From NCBI GenBank assembly GCA_944390025.1, contig CALXOK010000001.1:62001-126000 (forward strand): DNA of 64,000 nucleotides, read 5' to 3'. Below are positions 42,106 through 53,101 of this stretch, piece after piece. The position numbers and the translations under genes were made by a program. This DNA is from an uncultured Spirochaetales bacterium (GTDB lineage Bacteria; Spirochaetota; Spirochaetia; Sphaerochaetales; Sphaerochaetaceae). How positions within the stretch are numbered: the stretch's first letter is position 1; each line of letters begins with the position of its first letter. The notes below the pieces were generated by a model, which was given only the letters and a program-made list of their open reading frames with translations, was not told the DNA's origin and did no database searches.

Positions 42106-44772
42106 TCAGTTCTTTCTGTTCTTTGCGATTTTCCTCTGAATGAACTTCTGTATCTCGACAACCGGGATGATGAGGAATGCCATGAGGAGTGCTACGGCAA
42201 ACTCGAAAAGCGAGATGTGCTCGAAGCTGAATGCATCTCTCAGGAACGGGATGTAGAGAACGCAGATTGTCAGGACAAAAGAACCAAGCATTGAGTACAG
42301 CAGGTACTTGTTGTGACCCTTCAGAGAGAAGAGCGACTTGTCAAGGCTTCTCATGTTGAAAGAGTGGAAGAGCTCTGCCATGGACAGTGTGAGGAAGGCC
42401 ATTGTCATTCCGTCAGTACTGTCTACGATATGGAAGGCTCCGTTCTGGATGTACTCACCGATGAAGTAGCTGATCAGGGTGATGAGTGCCACTGCGAATC
42501 CCTGGATGAAACAGTTGACTCCAACGCCGCCTGCAAAGATGCCTTCGTTCTTGCTTCTCGGCTGACGGGTCATGATGTCGGATTCTCCCTTCTCCATGCC
42601 AAGTCCGATTGCAGGGAAGCAGTCTGTGATGAGATTGATCCACAGAAGGTGGGATGGCTTGAGAATGGTGAAACCGAGAATGGAGGATACGAAAATCGCA
42701 ATGACTTCAGCCATGTTGCTTCCAAGCAGGAACTGGATTGCTTTACGGATGTTGTCGTAAATCTTCCTTCCTTCTGCGACTGCCTGAACGATTGTTGCGA
42801 AGTTGTCATCAGCAAGAACCATGTCTGCGACATTCTTTGTGACATCAGTTCCTGTGATACCCATTCCGACTCCGATATCTGCATTCTTGATGGATGGAGC
42901 ATCATTGACACCGTCGCCTGTCATGGCAGTGACACGGCCCTTGCGTTTCCATGCCTGCACGATTCTGACTTTGTGCTCAGGCTGGACACGGGCATAGACA
43001 GAGTAGTGCTCAATCATCTTGTCAAGCTCCTCATCGCTCATGCCGTCAAGAGTGCTGCCTGTTGTTGCCTCATCAGCGCCGGAAATGATTCCAAGCTCCT
43101 TCGCGATTGCGACTGCAGTGTCCTTGTGGTCACCAGTGATCATGACAACGTGGATTCCTGCACTCTTGCATTCCTCAACCGCGACTTTGACCTCCGGTCT
43201 GATCGGGTCGATCATGCCGACAAGACCGATGAATGTGAGGTTCTCCTCAACGTACTTTGCATCATAGTTGACAGGCTCAGCCTCCCAGTCCCTGAAGCTG
43301 GCTGCAAGAACTCTAAGAGCCCTGTCAGCGAATTCCTTGTTCTTTGCAAGAATCTCATCCTTGTCCCTGTCAGTAAGCGGAACAATCTTTCCGTCTCTGA
43401 GGATAGAAGTGCACTTCTTGAGAATCTCATCAGGAGCACCCTTTGTGTACTGGACAAAGTCTTCCTGACCGTTGTCAGTATGGACAGTGCTCATCATCTT
43501 CCTTGATGAGTCAAACGGTGCTTCACCGACTCTCCTGTAAGGTCCGGCCTCAAGTTCGTTTTTGTTGATTCCGAGCTTGAAGGCATAGTTGACCAGAGCA
43601 CATTCAGTCGGCTCACCGATGGCGTTGTTGCTGTCATCAAGCTTGCTGTCAGAACAAAGTGCCATGGCTCTTGCAAGTAGCTCCTCATTGTCCGACCAGC
43701 TGTCAACGACTGTCATCTTGTTCTGGGTGAGGGTTCCTGTCTTGTCCGAGCAGATGACCTGGGTGCATCCGAGAGTCTCAACAGCAGTGAGCTTGCGGAT
43801 GATTGCATTATTCTTGCTCATCTTCGTCACACCGATTGAAAGGACAATCGTGACAACTGCGGCAAGTCCTTCCGGAATTGCTGCAACAGCAAGGGAAATG
43901 GCAACCATGAATGTATCAAGAAGACTTGAGAATGCAAGCGTTCCAGTTGTGAAATAGATTCTGATTATGTCAATTGCGAAAATGACGACACAGATTCCAA
44001 GGACAAGATATGTGAGAATCTTTGAAAGCTGGTTGAGCTTGATCTGGAGAGGAGTGAGTTCCTCCTTGGCTTCAGAGATTGCGGATGCAATCTTGCCCAT
44101 CTCTGTATTCATTCCGGTTCCTGTGATTACGGCCTTTCCTCTTCCGTATACGACAGTTGAACCCATATAAACCATGTTCTTTCTGTCTCCAAGCGGAACA
44201 TCCTTGTCTTCATCCGAATAGAGCTTCTCTGTCTGCTTGTCAACAGGCACCGATTCTCCTGTGAGTGCTGCTTCCTCAATCTTCATTGATGCGCATTCGA
44301 TGATTCTTCCGTCTGCTGGAACAGCATCTCCGGCTTCAAGCACGACAATGTCTCCGGCAACAAGGTCCTCAGAGTGGACAGTGAGCTGTTTGCCGTCACG
44401 TATGACCTTGCTGGTGGCCGCGCTCATCTGCTGAAGTGCCTCAATGGCCTTTTCAGCCTTGCTTTCCTGCAGGACGCCGAGAATGGCATTGAGCAGAACG
44501 ACAACAAGAATGATGATTGCGTCAGTGAACTCAACTTCGCCGCTTGCGGCGCTCGTGATGACTGAAAGGACAGCCGCAACCATCAGGATGATGAGCATCG
44601 GCTCCTTCAGTTCGTCAAAGAATTTCTTGAGAAGAGAATCCTTTTTCGCTTCAGCAAGCTTGTTCTTTCCGTCCCTTTCAAGACGTGAAGCCGCCTCAGC
44701 TGCACTCAGTCCGCTTTCACCAGATTTCTGGCTTTTAAGGACCTCCTGTGCTGTTAAGAGGTAATCTTTCAT
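42106..44772 (-). CDS. P-type Ca2+-transporting ATPase (SERCA-like, P2A)
   Basis: Pumps Ca2+ out of the cytosol. 888 residues: N-terminal cation-ATPase domain, actuator with [11 protein letters not shown], phosphorylation site [12 protein letters not shown] (Asp343), hinge [22 protein letters not shown] and ten transmembrane helices. The Ca2+ ligands of SERCA have counterparts: VAAIPEGL in M4, GSNMAEV in M5, NLITDCF in M6 and [10 protein letters not shown] in M8. GGAGG lies 8 nt before the ATG. Monocistronic, own terminator. Confidence 0.93.
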   Translation of the reverse strand: MKDYLLTAQEVLKSQKSGESGLSAAEAASRLERDGKNKLAEAKKDSLLKKFFDELKEPMLIILMVAAVLSVITSAASGEVEFTDAIIILVVVLLNAILGVLQESKAEKAIEALQQMSAATSKVIRDGKQLTVHSEDLVAGDIVVLEAGDAVPADGRIIECASMKIEEAALTGESVPVDKQTEKLYSDEDKDVPLGDRKNMVYMGSTVVYGRGKAVITGTGMNTEMGKIASAISEAKEELTPLQIKLNQLSKILTYLVLGICVVIFAIDIIRIYFTTGTLAFSSLLDTFMVAISLAVAAIPEGLAAVVTIVLSIGVTKMSKNNAIIRKLTAVETLGCTQVICSDKTGTLTQNKMTVVDSWSDNEELLARAMALCSDSKLDDSNNAIGEPTECALVNYAFKLGINKNELEAGPYRRVGEAPFDSSRKMMSTVHTDNGQEDFVQYTKGAPDEILKKCTSILRDGKIVPLTDRDKDEILAKNKEFADRALRVLAASFRDWEAEPVNYDAKYVEENLTFIGLVGMIDPIRPEVKVAVEECKSAGIHVVMITGDHKDTAVAIAKELGIISGADEATTGSTLDGMSDEELDKMIEHYSVYARVQPEHKVRIVQAWKRKGRVTAMTGDGVNDAPSIKNADIGVGMGITGTDVTKNVADMVLADDNFATIVQAVAEGRKIYDNIRKAIQFLLGSNMAEVIAIFVSSILGFTILKPSHLLWINLITDCFPAIGLGMEKGESDIMTRQPRSKNEGIFAGGVGVNCFIQGFAVALITLISYFIGEYIQNGAFHIVDSTDGMTMAFLTLSMAELFHSFNMRSLDKSLFSLKGHNKYLLYSMLGSFVLTICVLYIPFLRDAFSFEHISLFEFAVALLMAFLIIPVVEIQKFIQRKIAKNRKN

Positions 44773-44879
44773 TTATCCCAATCCTCCGGTTACAAATTAA
44801 AATAAGAATATAGCCTATGGTGCCTTTTGAAAAGCTCACCAAGACGTACACTTTTGGGAAAATGAGAAGTTTTTTGTCA

Positions 44880-44909
44880 TTTACTAACAATTGGCAAAAA
44901 CAATATAAT
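44880..44909 (+). promoter_or_regulatory. Promoter of the yhcH-like/ispG/uvrA operon
   Basis: TTTACT (44880-44885), 18-bp spacer, perfect TATAAT (44904-44909), 8 nt to the ATG at 44918, no Shine-Dalgarno. Drives a run of seven closely packed genes. Confidence 0.6.
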
Positions 44910-44917
44910 TCCTGAGT

Positions 44918-45226
44918 ATGATTTACGGGGATTCTGAAAGCCTTTCAAGATACAGCGCGCTGGTACCTTCTTTGGACAAGATTGACAAAATCCTGTTCTC
45001 GTATGCACAGGAAATGAACAGCTTTGAATGTGATGAGAAGCTCTGCACGCTTTTCATCGCGCTTGAGGACGGAGGCCGCCTCGCCTGCGGCTGGAGGGAA
45101 AACGGTATGAGTAATGACATACTGGGAGCCGTCACACTCTCAAAAGGAGATTTCGCGCTCTTCCTCCCAGGTGAGAGATTCGCCTTTACCGGTCAGGCAA
45201 GAGTCCGCCGTTACAGTTTGGAGTAG
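44918..45226 (+). CDS. Short YhcH/YjgK-like protein lacking the central motif
   Basis: 102 residues. The start MIYGDSESLSRYSALVPSLDKIDKIL and end LSKGDFALFLPGERFAFTGQARVRRYSLE match both ends of the YhcH/YjgK/YiaL (DUF386) family, cupin-like proteins of about 150 residues linked to sugar-acid metabolism. The middle of ~45 residues with the metal-binding E-x-H and DIQ motif is missing, and the PGDxH histidine is replaced (PGERF). It is therefore probably not an enzyme of that type. It is the first gene of a long operon, 3 nt before ispG. Confidence 0.6.
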   Translation: MIYGDSESLSRYSALVPSLDKIDKILFSYAQEMNSFECDEKLCTLFIALEDGGRLACGWRENGMSNDILGAVTLSKGDFALFLPGERFAFTGQARVRRYSLE

Positions 45227-45229
45227 GCC

Positions 45230-46270
45230 ATGTTCAGCAGAAAAGTCGCAAGAGTGGGTAATGTGCTTGTCGGAGGGGACAATCCTGTCGCCATCCAGAC
45301 GATGTATGACAGTCAGATTGCTGACTGTGACACAGACCAGATCATTCACAGGATGAAGGTCCTCAAGGCCATGGGCTGTGATATCATCAGGTTTTCCTAT
45401 GTGTCCAGCCGGGACCGTGACAACTTCAGGAAAATCTGCGAAGCGCGTGTGATGCCTGTTGTCGCTGACATCCATTTTGACTACAGGATGGCTCTTGAGG
45501 CGATTGAGGCCGGCTGCAGCAAAGTGAGAATCAATCCGGGAAACATCGGACCTAAATGGAAGACAGAGGAGGTCGTCAGGGCGGCAAAGGACAATGATGT
45601 CGCAATCAGGATCGGCCTCAACTGCGGCTCTCTTCCTCGTACAGGTGAGGGTAACAGCAAGGCTGATGTCATGGTAGACAGCGCCCTTGAGTATCTTTCC
45701 TGGTTTGAAGGATGGAACTTTGACAACACTGTCGTCTCTCTCAAATCGTCTGACATTCAGACAACCATTGACGCGAACGTGAAATTCGCATCTCAGGCTG
45801 ATGTTCCTCTTCATCTGGGTGTCACGGAAGCCGGCGGCGTCATTGCCTCGTCAATCCGCTCCACATATGCGTTCACCCGTCTTTTTGACAAAAAGATCGG
45901 AGATACCATGCGTGTTTCCATCACAGGAAGCATCGAGGATGAGATTCATGCGGCTGTTGAGATTCTCCGTGCCGCCGGGCTGAGAAAGTCCGGTGTGAGG
46001 ATTGTCTCATGCCCGCGCTGCGGAAGACACACCTTTGACAGCCAGGGCTTTTTGAAGCAGGTGGAGAACAGGCTGCTGACAGTGGACAAGGATATCACGG
46101 TTGCCATCATGGGCTGTCAGGTGAACGGTCCTGGAGAAGCAAAGAACGCTGATGTCGCGATTACGGGAATCGGGCGTAAGGTCTTTCTCTACTATCAGGG
46201 ACAGCTTTACAAGGATGTTGAGCTTGAGAATGCTGAAGAGAGCCTGTTTGAGCTGATTGACAGACTCTGA
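45230..46270 (+). CDS. ispG: 4-hydroxy-3-methylbut-2-enyl diphosphate synthase
   Basis: [4Fe-4S] enzyme of the MEP isoprenoid pathway, turning MEcPP into HMBPP. 346 residues. [25 protein letters not shown] at the N-terminus; cluster cysteines in VSCPRCGR and [20 protein letters not shown]. Works in the same pathway as Dxr at 180. Three nucleotides after the YhcH-like gene and eight before uvrA. Confidence 0.96.
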   Translation: MFSRKVARVGNVLVGGDNPVAIQTMYDSQIADCDTDQIIHRMKVLKAMGCDIIRFSYVSSRDRDNFRKICEARVMPVVADIHFDYRMALEAIEAGCSKVRINPGNIGPKWKTEEVVRAAKDNDVAIRIGLNCGSLPRTGEGNSKADVMVDSALEYLSWFEGWNFDNTVVSLKSSDIQTTIDANVKFASQADVPLHLGVTEAGGVIASSIRSTYAFTRLFDKKIGDTMRVSITGSIEDEIHAAVEILRAAGLRKSGVRIVSCPRCGRHTFDSQGFLKQVENRLLTVDKDITVAIMGCQVNGPGEAKNADVAITGIGRKVFLYYQGQLYKDVELENAEESLFELIDRL

Positions 46271-46278
46271 GATTGGAA

Positions 46279-49104
46279 ATGAACGACAGTATTGTGATAA
46301 AGGGTGCCAGAGAGCACAACCTCAAGAATATAGATGTAACAATACCCAAGAACAGTCTTGTGGTAATTTCAGGACTTTCCGGTTCAGGAAAGTCCTCTCT
46401 TGCCTTTGATACGGTTTTTGCTGAAGGTCAGAGACGGTATGTCGAATCGCTTTCTGCCTATGCACGGCAGTTTTTAGGTCGTCTTGAGAAGCCTGATGTC
46501 GATTCCATTGAAGGACTTTCTCCTGCAATTGCCATTGAGCAGAGGACAAGTCAGAGAAATCCGCGCTCGACGGTGGGAACCGTCACTGAGATTTACGATT
46601 ACTACCGTCTCCTTTTCGCACGCACCGGACATGTCCACTGTCCTCAGTGCGGCCGCGAGATCTCAGAGATGTCTGTCGACCAGATCATCGATGCAATCTA
46701 CACTCACGAGGAAGGAGGCCGTCTTGTTATCCTGTCTCCTGTGGCAATGGGAAGAAAAGGGGAGTTCAAGAAGGTTTTCACTGATGCTCTCTCCAGCGGC
46801 TATACGAGGGTGATTGCTGACGGAAAGACTTATATGCTTGAAGAGGAGATGCCTGTGCTTGACAAGCAGTACAAGCATGACATCTCCATCGTCATTGACA
46901 GGCTTATCATAAGGAAATCAGACAGGGCACGCCTTGCTGACAGCATTGAGCGTGCAACAGGCCTGAGTGACGGTCTTGTCGAAGTAGAGTATGTCAGCGA
47001 GGGAAAGAAGGAATTCTTCAGTGAGCGTAACAGCTGTCCCTTCTGCGGTATAACAGTTCCTGATCTTGAGCCGAGACTCTTCTCGTTCAACAATCCTTTC
47101 GGGGCCTGTCCTGACTGCAACGGACTTGGGATTAAGAGTGAGTTTGACCTGAGGAAAATCATCCCCGATCCGTCAAAGAGCTACAACGAAGGTGCGATTG
47201 TTACTCACAGCCCTGATGCGAAGGTCTCTCATGCCTGGATTGTCGCATTGAGCCAGGCTTATGGCTTCTCTCTTGACCAGCCTCTTTCTGACTGGCCTGC
47301 TGAGGCCAAGAAGGTGCTCCTTTACGGAGGTGGAAAGCTTCTCGAGGTGCGCTATGAGAATAAGAAAGGCAGTGCATCATTCAAGAAAAGGGAACAGTAC
47401 CCTGGAATCCTCGTCGAGCTTGAAAGACGTTACATGGAAACTCAGTCCTTTGCCATGAGGTGGATGTATGACCAGCTCAGGGTTTCACATGAATGTCCCA
47501 CCTGTCATGGCATGAGACTCAGGAAGGAGGCACTTGCCGTCACAGTCGGCGGCCTGAACATCTGGCAGCTGACTAACAAGAGTGTCAGGGATTCCGTGAA
47601 GTTTTTCGAAGAGCTTGAACTCAGCGAGACGGAAAAGGAAATCAGTTTCCAGATTCTCAAGGAAATAAGAAGCCGTCTGAACTTCCTGATGAATGTCGGA
47701 CTTGGCTATCTCACGCTGAGCCGTGCCAGCAGCACACTCTCTGGAGGAGAGGCGCAGCGCATAAGGCTGGCAACCCAGATAGGAAGTGCTCTTTCTGGCG
47801 TGCTGTATGTTCTGGACGAGCCTTCCATCGGCCTTCATCAGAGGGATAACTCAAAACTGATTGACACTCTTGTGAATCTCAGGAACCTGGGCAACACGGT
47901 CATAGTGGTCGAACATGATGAAGACACGATAAGAAGCGCTGACTATGTGATTGACCTAGGACCGGGAGCCGGAGAAAAGGGAGGGTATATCACAGCAGAA
48001 GGAACGCCTGAGGAGATTGAGAAAAACCCCGACTCAATCACCGGAGCCTTCCTTTCCGGCCGGCTGAAAATCGATGTGCCGTCCATAAGAAGAGAGGGTA
48101 ACGGGAAATTCATAGAGCTTAAAGGCTGCACTAAGAACAATCTGAAGGACATCGATGTCAGGATTCCTCTTGGAAAGCTTGTGACAATCACAGGTGTTTC
48201 CGGAAGCGGAAAGTCGACCCTGCTCAATGAGATTCTTATTCCTGCTGTTGAGAATGAGATCAGCCGCAAGAAGAAGGTTGATGTCACTGGCTATAAGAGC
48301 ATTTCAGGCATTGAGAACATCGACAAGCTTCTCAACATCGACCAGAGCCCGATTGGACGCACTCCGCGCTCGAATCCTGCGACTTATGTCGGCTTCTTCA
48401 CTCCGATAAGGGAGCTTTTCGCAAAGCTTCCTGAAGCAAAGGCAAAGGGTTTCACTGCAAGCCGGTTCTCATTCAATGTACCGGGTGGAAGATGTGAGAA
48501 CTGTCAGGGAGACGGAACGCTGAAAATTGAAATGCACTTCCTTCCTGATGTCTTCGTGACCTGTGATGTCTGTCATGGAAAGCGTTTCAACAAGGAGACG
48601 CTGCAGGTTGAATATAAAGGAAAGAACATCGCTGACGTGCTTGACATGACAGTCGCAGAGGCCGCTGAGTTCTTCGCTCCTGTCGCCGCTATTAGAAACA
48701 AGCTTGAGACATTGAAGAGCGTCGGCCTTGACTATCTCAGGCTCGGGCAGAGCGCGCTGACTCTCTCAGGAGGGGAGGCCCAGAGAATAAAGCTGTCTTA
48801 TGAACTCAGCCGTAAATCAACTGGCAAGACGCTTTATGTGCTTGACGAGCCGACTACCGGTCTGCACTTTGCTGATGTGAAAAAACTGCTTGAAGTGCTT
48901 AACCGTCTTGTGGACCAGGGTAACAGTGTCCTTCTGATTGAGCACAATCTCGATGTCATCAAGGCATCGGACTATCTTATTGACCTCGGACCTGAGGGAG
49001 GGGATGAGGGCGGATCAATCGTTGCAACCGGCACTCCTGAGGAAGTAAGCCGTGTTGAGAGAAGCTATACGGGACAGTATCTGAGGAAGTATCTTGGCCA
49101 GTGA
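46279..49104 (+). CDS. uvrA: Excinuclease ABC subunit A
   Basis: DNA damage sensor of nucleotide excision repair. 941 residues: two ABC ATPase halves (Walker [16 protein letters not shown] and [13 protein letters not shown]; signatures [18 protein letters not shown] and [17 protein letters not shown]), zinc modules with CPxC pairs, and the UvrB-interaction region. The ATG at 46279 gives [19 protein letters not shown], the standard start; TTG two codons upstream is possible. Overlaps the next gene by 11 bp. Confidence 0.97.
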   Translation: MNDSIVIKGAREHNLKNIDVTIPKNSLVVISGLSGSGKSSLAFDTVFAEGQRRYVESLSAYARQFLGRLEKPDVDSIEGLSPAIAIEQRTSQRNPRSTVGTVTEIYDYYRLLFARTGHVHCPQCGREISEMSVDQIIDAIYTHEEGGRLVILSPVAMGRKGEFKKVFTDALSSGYTRVIADGKTYMLEEEMPVLDKQYKHDISIVIDRLIIRKSDRARLADSIERATGLSDGLVEVEYVSEGKKEFFSERNSCPFCGITVPDLEPRLFSFNNPFGACPDCNGLGIKSEFDLRKIIPDPSKSYNEGAIVTHSPDAKVSHAWIVALSQAYGFSLDQPLSDWPAEAKKVLLYGGGKLLEVRYENKKGSASFKKREQYPGILVELERRYMETQSFAMRWMYDQLRVSHECPTCHGMRLRKEALAVTVGGLNIWQLTNKSVRDSVKFFEELELSETEKEISFQILKEIRSRLNFLMNVGLGYLTLSRASSTLSGGEAQRIRLATQIGSALSGVLYVLDEPSIGLHQRDNSKLIDTLVNLRNLGNTVIVVEHDEDTIRSADYVIDLGPGAGEKGGYITAEGTPEEIEKNPDSITGAFLSGRLKIDVPSIRREGNGKFIELKGCTKNNLKDIDVRIPLGKLVTITGVSGSGKSTLLNEILIPAVENEISRKKKVDVTGYKSISGIENIDKLLNIDQSPIGRTPRSNPATYVGFFTPIRELFAKLPEAKAKGFTASRFSFNVPGGRCENCQGDGTLKIEMHFLPDVFVTCDVCHGKRFNKETLQVEYKGKNIADVLDMTVAEAAEFFAPVAAIRNKLETLKSVGLDYLRLGQSALTLSGGEAQRIKLSYELSRKSTGKTLYVLDEPTTGLHFADVKKLLEVLNRLVDQGNSVLLIEHNLDVIKASDYLIDLGPEGGDEGGSIVATGTPEEVSRVERSYTGQYLRKYLGQ

Positions 49105-52100
49105 CCTGAAAAGAACCTTCGTCATAACAATTCTTTTCCTTCTTTGCCTGTTTTCTGCAAAAGCGGCACAGAGCACTGTTCTCATCACACAGGCTGATGA
49201 TACTGCCATTGTGAACATCGCCCGTCTCAGAGGCCTTGACACATCTCTTCCTGTTAGCACATTGCGTTCTCAGCTGCTTTCAATGGAGGAAGACGGAAAC
49301 ATAAGCGTCGAGAGCATAGAGTCTGAAGAGGAATCCTATTCACTTGAGATTCTTTCCGCTGACAGCATGTCTGTGACTGATGACGGTCTTGTGCTTCTCA
49401 GTGGCAATGTCCAGGTGGCCTTCACGCTTTCAGACGGAAGTCCTCAGAAAAAGCTTTCGGCAGACAGGATGCTTCTTGATCCTGATTCATCGCGTCTGAG
49501 TGCTTATTCCAATGTTGTTTATGAGGACAGCAGTGAGGATGCCGGCATCGAATACATTGAGGCAGATGTCGTCACTTTCCTTTATGACACTGCAGATCTT
49601 CTTGTAAGCGGCGGAATGACAAGTACGACCAGAACCAACAATGAGGATGAGGAAGTCACATTCTACACTTCGGGTGATCTTCTGAATTACAGGAGTGCGG
49701 ATGACGGACTTTTTTTCAGCGGCGGCTATCTGACGAGCAATCCTGATACTGCCTATTCATCCATAACTGCAGAAAGTCTTGCCCTGCTTGAAGGCGGGGA
49801 CATGTTCCTGTCAGATGCCTACCTTTCAATCGGAAGGGTCCCTGTACTTTACCTTCCATTCTTTTTCTTTCCCGGCAGCAGGCTGAGTTTCAATCCGGCA
49901 TTCGGTTTCAACTCCGACAGGGGCATGTTCCTTTCCACAACAACGGAAATATTCGGGACCTATCCAGGCTTCAGCCGGGGAGAAGAGAGCTCATTCTCTG
50001 CCCTGCTGAGAAGCGAGAGTGATGCCGAGATGGTTTCAAACGGACTATACTATGAAGAAGGTGAGGCCACAGGTGCGCTTGCGCAGTGGGCAAAGGAGAG
50101 CGAGAGCTATCTTGCACTTCTTGCCGATGTGTATCAGTACAGCGGTTTCATGCTCGGTTTCGACACTCTCATAAAGCCTGTTGATGAGCTCACGCTGTTT
50201 TCCCAGACTTCTTTTATCGTATCTCCTGACAACATGAATCTTGACAGGAGACTGCGTTACTATTCAGTGAATGAGGCCGAGCTGTCATCGTCGTTCGGTT
50301 CAATTGAGTTCTCTTTCCCCGTATACTCTGATCCGTATGTTCTCAGACAGTACAGCAACAGGCTCACAAGCTTCTCCATTGATTCCATTTTCGGTGCCTG
50401 GCAGACCTTCCCGTCAAACGCAAACTCAGATATCACGAGCTATGAAGCCAGGCTGTCCGGCTCACTCTATCTGCCGGGAAAATACACAAACGACTATGTC
50501 TCGTCGATGCGGCTTTCCTCAATCAGGGCCTATGCTTCCTTTGACTGGGACAGGACGGAAAAACGCTACATTGTAAGCGATATAACCCTTCCTGCATTCA
50601 ACTTCACGATGTCAGGGCATCTCTTCAACCTTTCAAGTGAGAATGATAAAACCCAGAGTGATGAGGATACCAGGCCTGACATCTCAACGATGTTCGTCCT
50701 TTCAGCTCCTCTGCTTTACGACATGTATGTCACTGGCGAGCGCGATGAAAGACGGAGGGAGAATGAAGAGTATTCCCTCTCTCTCTCCTACAACATCAGC
50801 GAGAGGTTCTCTCATGAGTTTGAGATTGACAGCAAGACAGAGGAAACTGAGGATGTCAGCCTGACTTCTGACTCATCGGTGAAATTCACACTTGAAAGCG
50901 AGCTTGCCTCCTGGCTTGCCATTGAGCAGACCCTGACTCCTTCATACAGCTATGACTATGATGAGAGCGATGATGAGGAGAGAACTGGTGCCTTCAGCCT
51001 GCTTTCCGGCACTGAAGTCTCTCTTCCTTTCGCAGGACTGACTTATGAGCTGAGCACATATCTTTACCGTCACAACACAAGAGAAGATCTGAATGAAAAG
51101 ACAGTGGAGGAGATTTTCTGGTCCTTTGACAGCAGCAATGTCAGAAGTCACAGCCTCACTTACTCACACACTTTCGGAAACAGGGAATCGACAGGGGAGT
51201 TCACTCCATCATTGAAATATGTGCTTCCGCCGCTTAAGAGCTCCATCATACCTCGGCTCGGCTACCGCATTGGTGCGTTCACCTCAGCCCTGTCCTGGAC
51301 ATTCACTGAAAAAGAGAACGGAAGCATGGACTACAGGAGTGAGGACATCACTCTTTCACTTGGCCTCATTCTTGACAACCTGACTTTCAGCTTCTCCTCG
51401 ACGTATGAGAGCGAGGACTTCTCGTCATCTCAGCCCTTGTCTCCGCTGAGTTTCACATCTTCTTTGTCCCTGAGATCGGATGAGGGCAGGTATTCTGTGA
51501 CTGAAAGCATCAGTTATGATGCCTATGATGAGGGACAGTGGCATGTCATAAAGCGGCTAATGACTGTTGTCAGAGTGCCTTATCTTGATTTCACCTTGAA
51601 TTTCAAGACGGCGGAGGGCAGGCTCCAGGCTGACTATTTCCAGATTGACACGGATGTGGATGATTTCACACTGTATGCCTGGAAGAACAGAATCTCGCTC
51701 AGCCTTTCTCTTGACGGCCGCCTCAGATATGATTTCCTTAATCCTTATGCATCCTCTCTGAGACTTGAGGCCGGATTCGGTTTCTCCATAGCGGAATTCA
51801 TTGATGTGAATCTCTCAATAGTCACTGCAAACAACGGTTTCTACCGTTATATGGAAGACGGGAAGTTCTCTTTTTCTCTCATGTGGGAGGACCTGCTCAG
51901 AAGCTTCGACTTCACTGGAGACGGCAGGAGAAACACGCAGTTCAACATGCAGTCCTTCAATATTGAGCTTGTGCATTACATGAAGGACTGGGACCTTCAT
52001 TTCATGTATTCGGCAAGTCTCAAGAGCGTCGGAAACGACTACACCTGGCTGCCCTCCTTTTCAATATATCTGAGATGGAATACAATTCCTGACCTGAAGG

Positions 52101-52165
52101 TGGATCAGACCTGGGAGAAGGGGCTGAGCTCATGGAGCAGGGGGGACAGCTGGTACAGCGACTGA
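49094..52165 (+). CDS. lptD: LptD-like outer-membrane protein
   Basis: 1023 residues. Signal peptide (FVITILFLLCLFSAKA), an OstA/LptA-like N-terminal domain (ILSADSMSVTDDGLVLLSGNVQVAF..KKLSADRMLLDPDSSRLSAYSNVVYED) and a very large beta-rich C-terminal region with alternating strands ending in aromatic residues, as in LptD barrels. LYLPFFFFPGSRLSFNPAFGFNSDRGMFL matches the LptD barrel entry. LptD inserts LPS in Gram-negative bacteria; many spirochaetes keep such a gene without classical LPS, so the cargo is uncertain. TTG start, AGGA 6 nt upstream, within the uvrA end. Confidence 0.85.
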   Translation: MASDLKRTFVITILFLLCLFSAKAAQSTVLITQADDTAIVNIARLRGLDTSLPVSTLRSQLLSMEEDGNISVESIESEEESYSLEILSADSMSVTDDGLVLLSGNVQVAFTLSDGSPQKKLSADRMLLDPDSSRLSAYSNVVYEDSSEDAGIEYIEADVVTFLYDTADLLVSGGMTSTTRTNNEDEEVTFYTSGDLLNYRSADDGLFFSGGYLTSNPDTAYSSITAESLALLEGGDMFLSDAYLSIGRVPVLYLPFFFFPGSRLSFNPAFGFNSDRGMFLSTTTEIFGTYPGFSRGEESSFSALLRSESDAEMVSNGLYYEEGEATGALAQWAKESESYLALLADVYQYSGFMLGFDTLIKPVDELTLFSQTSFIVSPDNMNLDRRLRYYSVNEAELSSSFGSIEFSFPVYSDPYVLRQYSNRLTSFSIDSIFGAWQTFPSNANSDITSYEARLSGSLYLPGKYTNDYVSSMRLSSIRAYASFDWDRTEKRYIVSDITLPAFNFTMSGHLFNLSSENDKTQSDEDTRPDISTMFVLSAPLLYDMYVTGERDERRRENEEYSLSLSYNISERFSHEFEIDSKTEETEDVSLTSDSSVKFTLESELASWLAIEQTLTPSYSYDYDESDDEERTGAFSLLSGTEVSLPFAGLTYELSTYLYRHNTREDLNEKTVEEIFWSFDSSNVRSHSLTYSHTFGNRESTGEFTPSLKYVLPPLKSSIIPRLGYRIGAFTSALSWTFTEKENGSMDYRSEDITLSLGLILDNLTFSFSSTYESEDFSSSQPLSPLSFTSSLSLRSDEGRYSVTESISYDAYDEGQWHVIKRLMTVVRVPYLDFTLNFKTAEGRLQADYFQIDTDVDDFTLYAWKNRISLSLSLDGRLRYDFLNPYASSLRLEAGFGFSIAEFIDVNLSIVTANNGFYRYMEDGKFSFSLMWEDLLRSFDFTGDGRRNTQFNMQSFNIELVHYMKDWDLHFMYSASLKSVGNDYTWLPSFSIYLRWNTIPDLKVDQTWEKGLSSWSRGDSWYSD

Positions 52166-52168
52166 AAA

Positions 52169-53101
52169 ATGACAGTATATTTCAATGATTCACAGCAAAT
52201 GGAGAAGGTCCTCGGCATCAACGACTGCAATCTGGACTATCTGGAACATCTCTTCGGACAGAGGATATCGATAAGGGGCAACCAGCTGACTGTCAGTTCT
52301 GACAATCCTGTGCTTCCTTCCTTTTTTGAGCATCTGATAAAGCTTTCCAGCCAGCGTGACGAGAGTTTTGTTGAAAACGAGCTTTACATGGAATGGAAGA
52401 GTTTCAATGAAGAGGAAGGACAGAGTGCGGCTTTATATGAGCTTATTGTCAATTCACGTTCCGTATGGCCCAAGAGCAGGAAGCAGAAGGAATACATTGC
52501 AAGCCTGAACGAGAATCAGGTGATATTCGCGACCGGTCCTGCCGGTACGGGAAAGACATTCCTTGCAATTGCCTATGCTCTCTCGCAGGTCCTGTGTGGA
52601 AAGAAACAGAAAATCGTGCTCACACGTCCTGTCGTAGAGGCAGGAGAGAGCCTTGGTTTCCTTCCCGGTGACCTTTCACAGAAGCTCAATCCCTATCTCA
52701 AGCCTCTTTATGATGCTATGGAATATTTCATCTCACCGTTCCAGATAAAGAAGATGGAAGAGGCCGGACAGATTGAGATAAGCCCGCTTGCATACATGAG
52801 AGGCCGCTCGCTGAACCGCAGCATCGTCATCCTTGATGAGGCTCAGAATACGACGAAAGGTCAGATGAAGATGTTCCTGACCCGTCTTGGCGAGGACAGC
52901 AAGGCAATCATTACAGGCGACCTCACACAGATTGACCTTCCGCCAAAGACTGAAAGCGGACTTGTCCATGTCCTTTCAATCATCCATGACATTGAAGGAC
53001 TGTCTGTGATACAATTCAGGTCAGCAGATATCATCCGCTCCCGGCTTGTGAGACAGATTATCAGCTGCTATCTTGAAGAGGAAGGCAATGAGATTCAGTA
53101 G
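52169..53101 (+). CDS. phoH: PhoH-family ATPase
   Basis: 310 residues, YbeZ/PhoH type: N-terminal KH-like part, then the P-loop VIFATGPAGTGKTFLAIAYAL, TRPVVEAGESLGFLPGDLSQKLNPYLKPLYDAM and Walker B SIVILDEAQNTTKGQMKMFLTRLG. Thought to work with YbeY in rRNA maturation; ybeY is two genes downstream in the same operon, which supports that link. Overlaps the next gene by 14 bp. Confidence 0.95.
   Translation: MTVYFNDSQQMEKVLGINDCNLDYLEHLFGQRISIRGNQLTVSSDNPVLPSFFEHLIKLSSQRDESFVENELYMEWKSFNEEEGQSAALYELIVNSRSVWPKSRKQKEYIASLNENQVIFATGPAGTGKTFLAIAYALSQVLCGKKQKIVLTRPVVEAGESLGFLPGDLSQKLNPYLKPLYDAMEYFISPFQIKKMEEAGQIEISPLAYMRGRSLNRSIVILDEAQNTTKGQMKMFLTRLGEDSKAIITGDLTQIDLPPKTESGLVHVLSIIHDIEGLSVIQFRSADIIRSRLVRQIISCYLEEEGNEIQ

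Noticed and set aside
42313-43506. 397-codon open frame on the plus strand opposite the Ca2+ ATPase
   Set aside because: Lies wholly antisense to a clear, conserved gene; its translation is rich in Cys, His and Asp with no domain and no ribosome-binding site.
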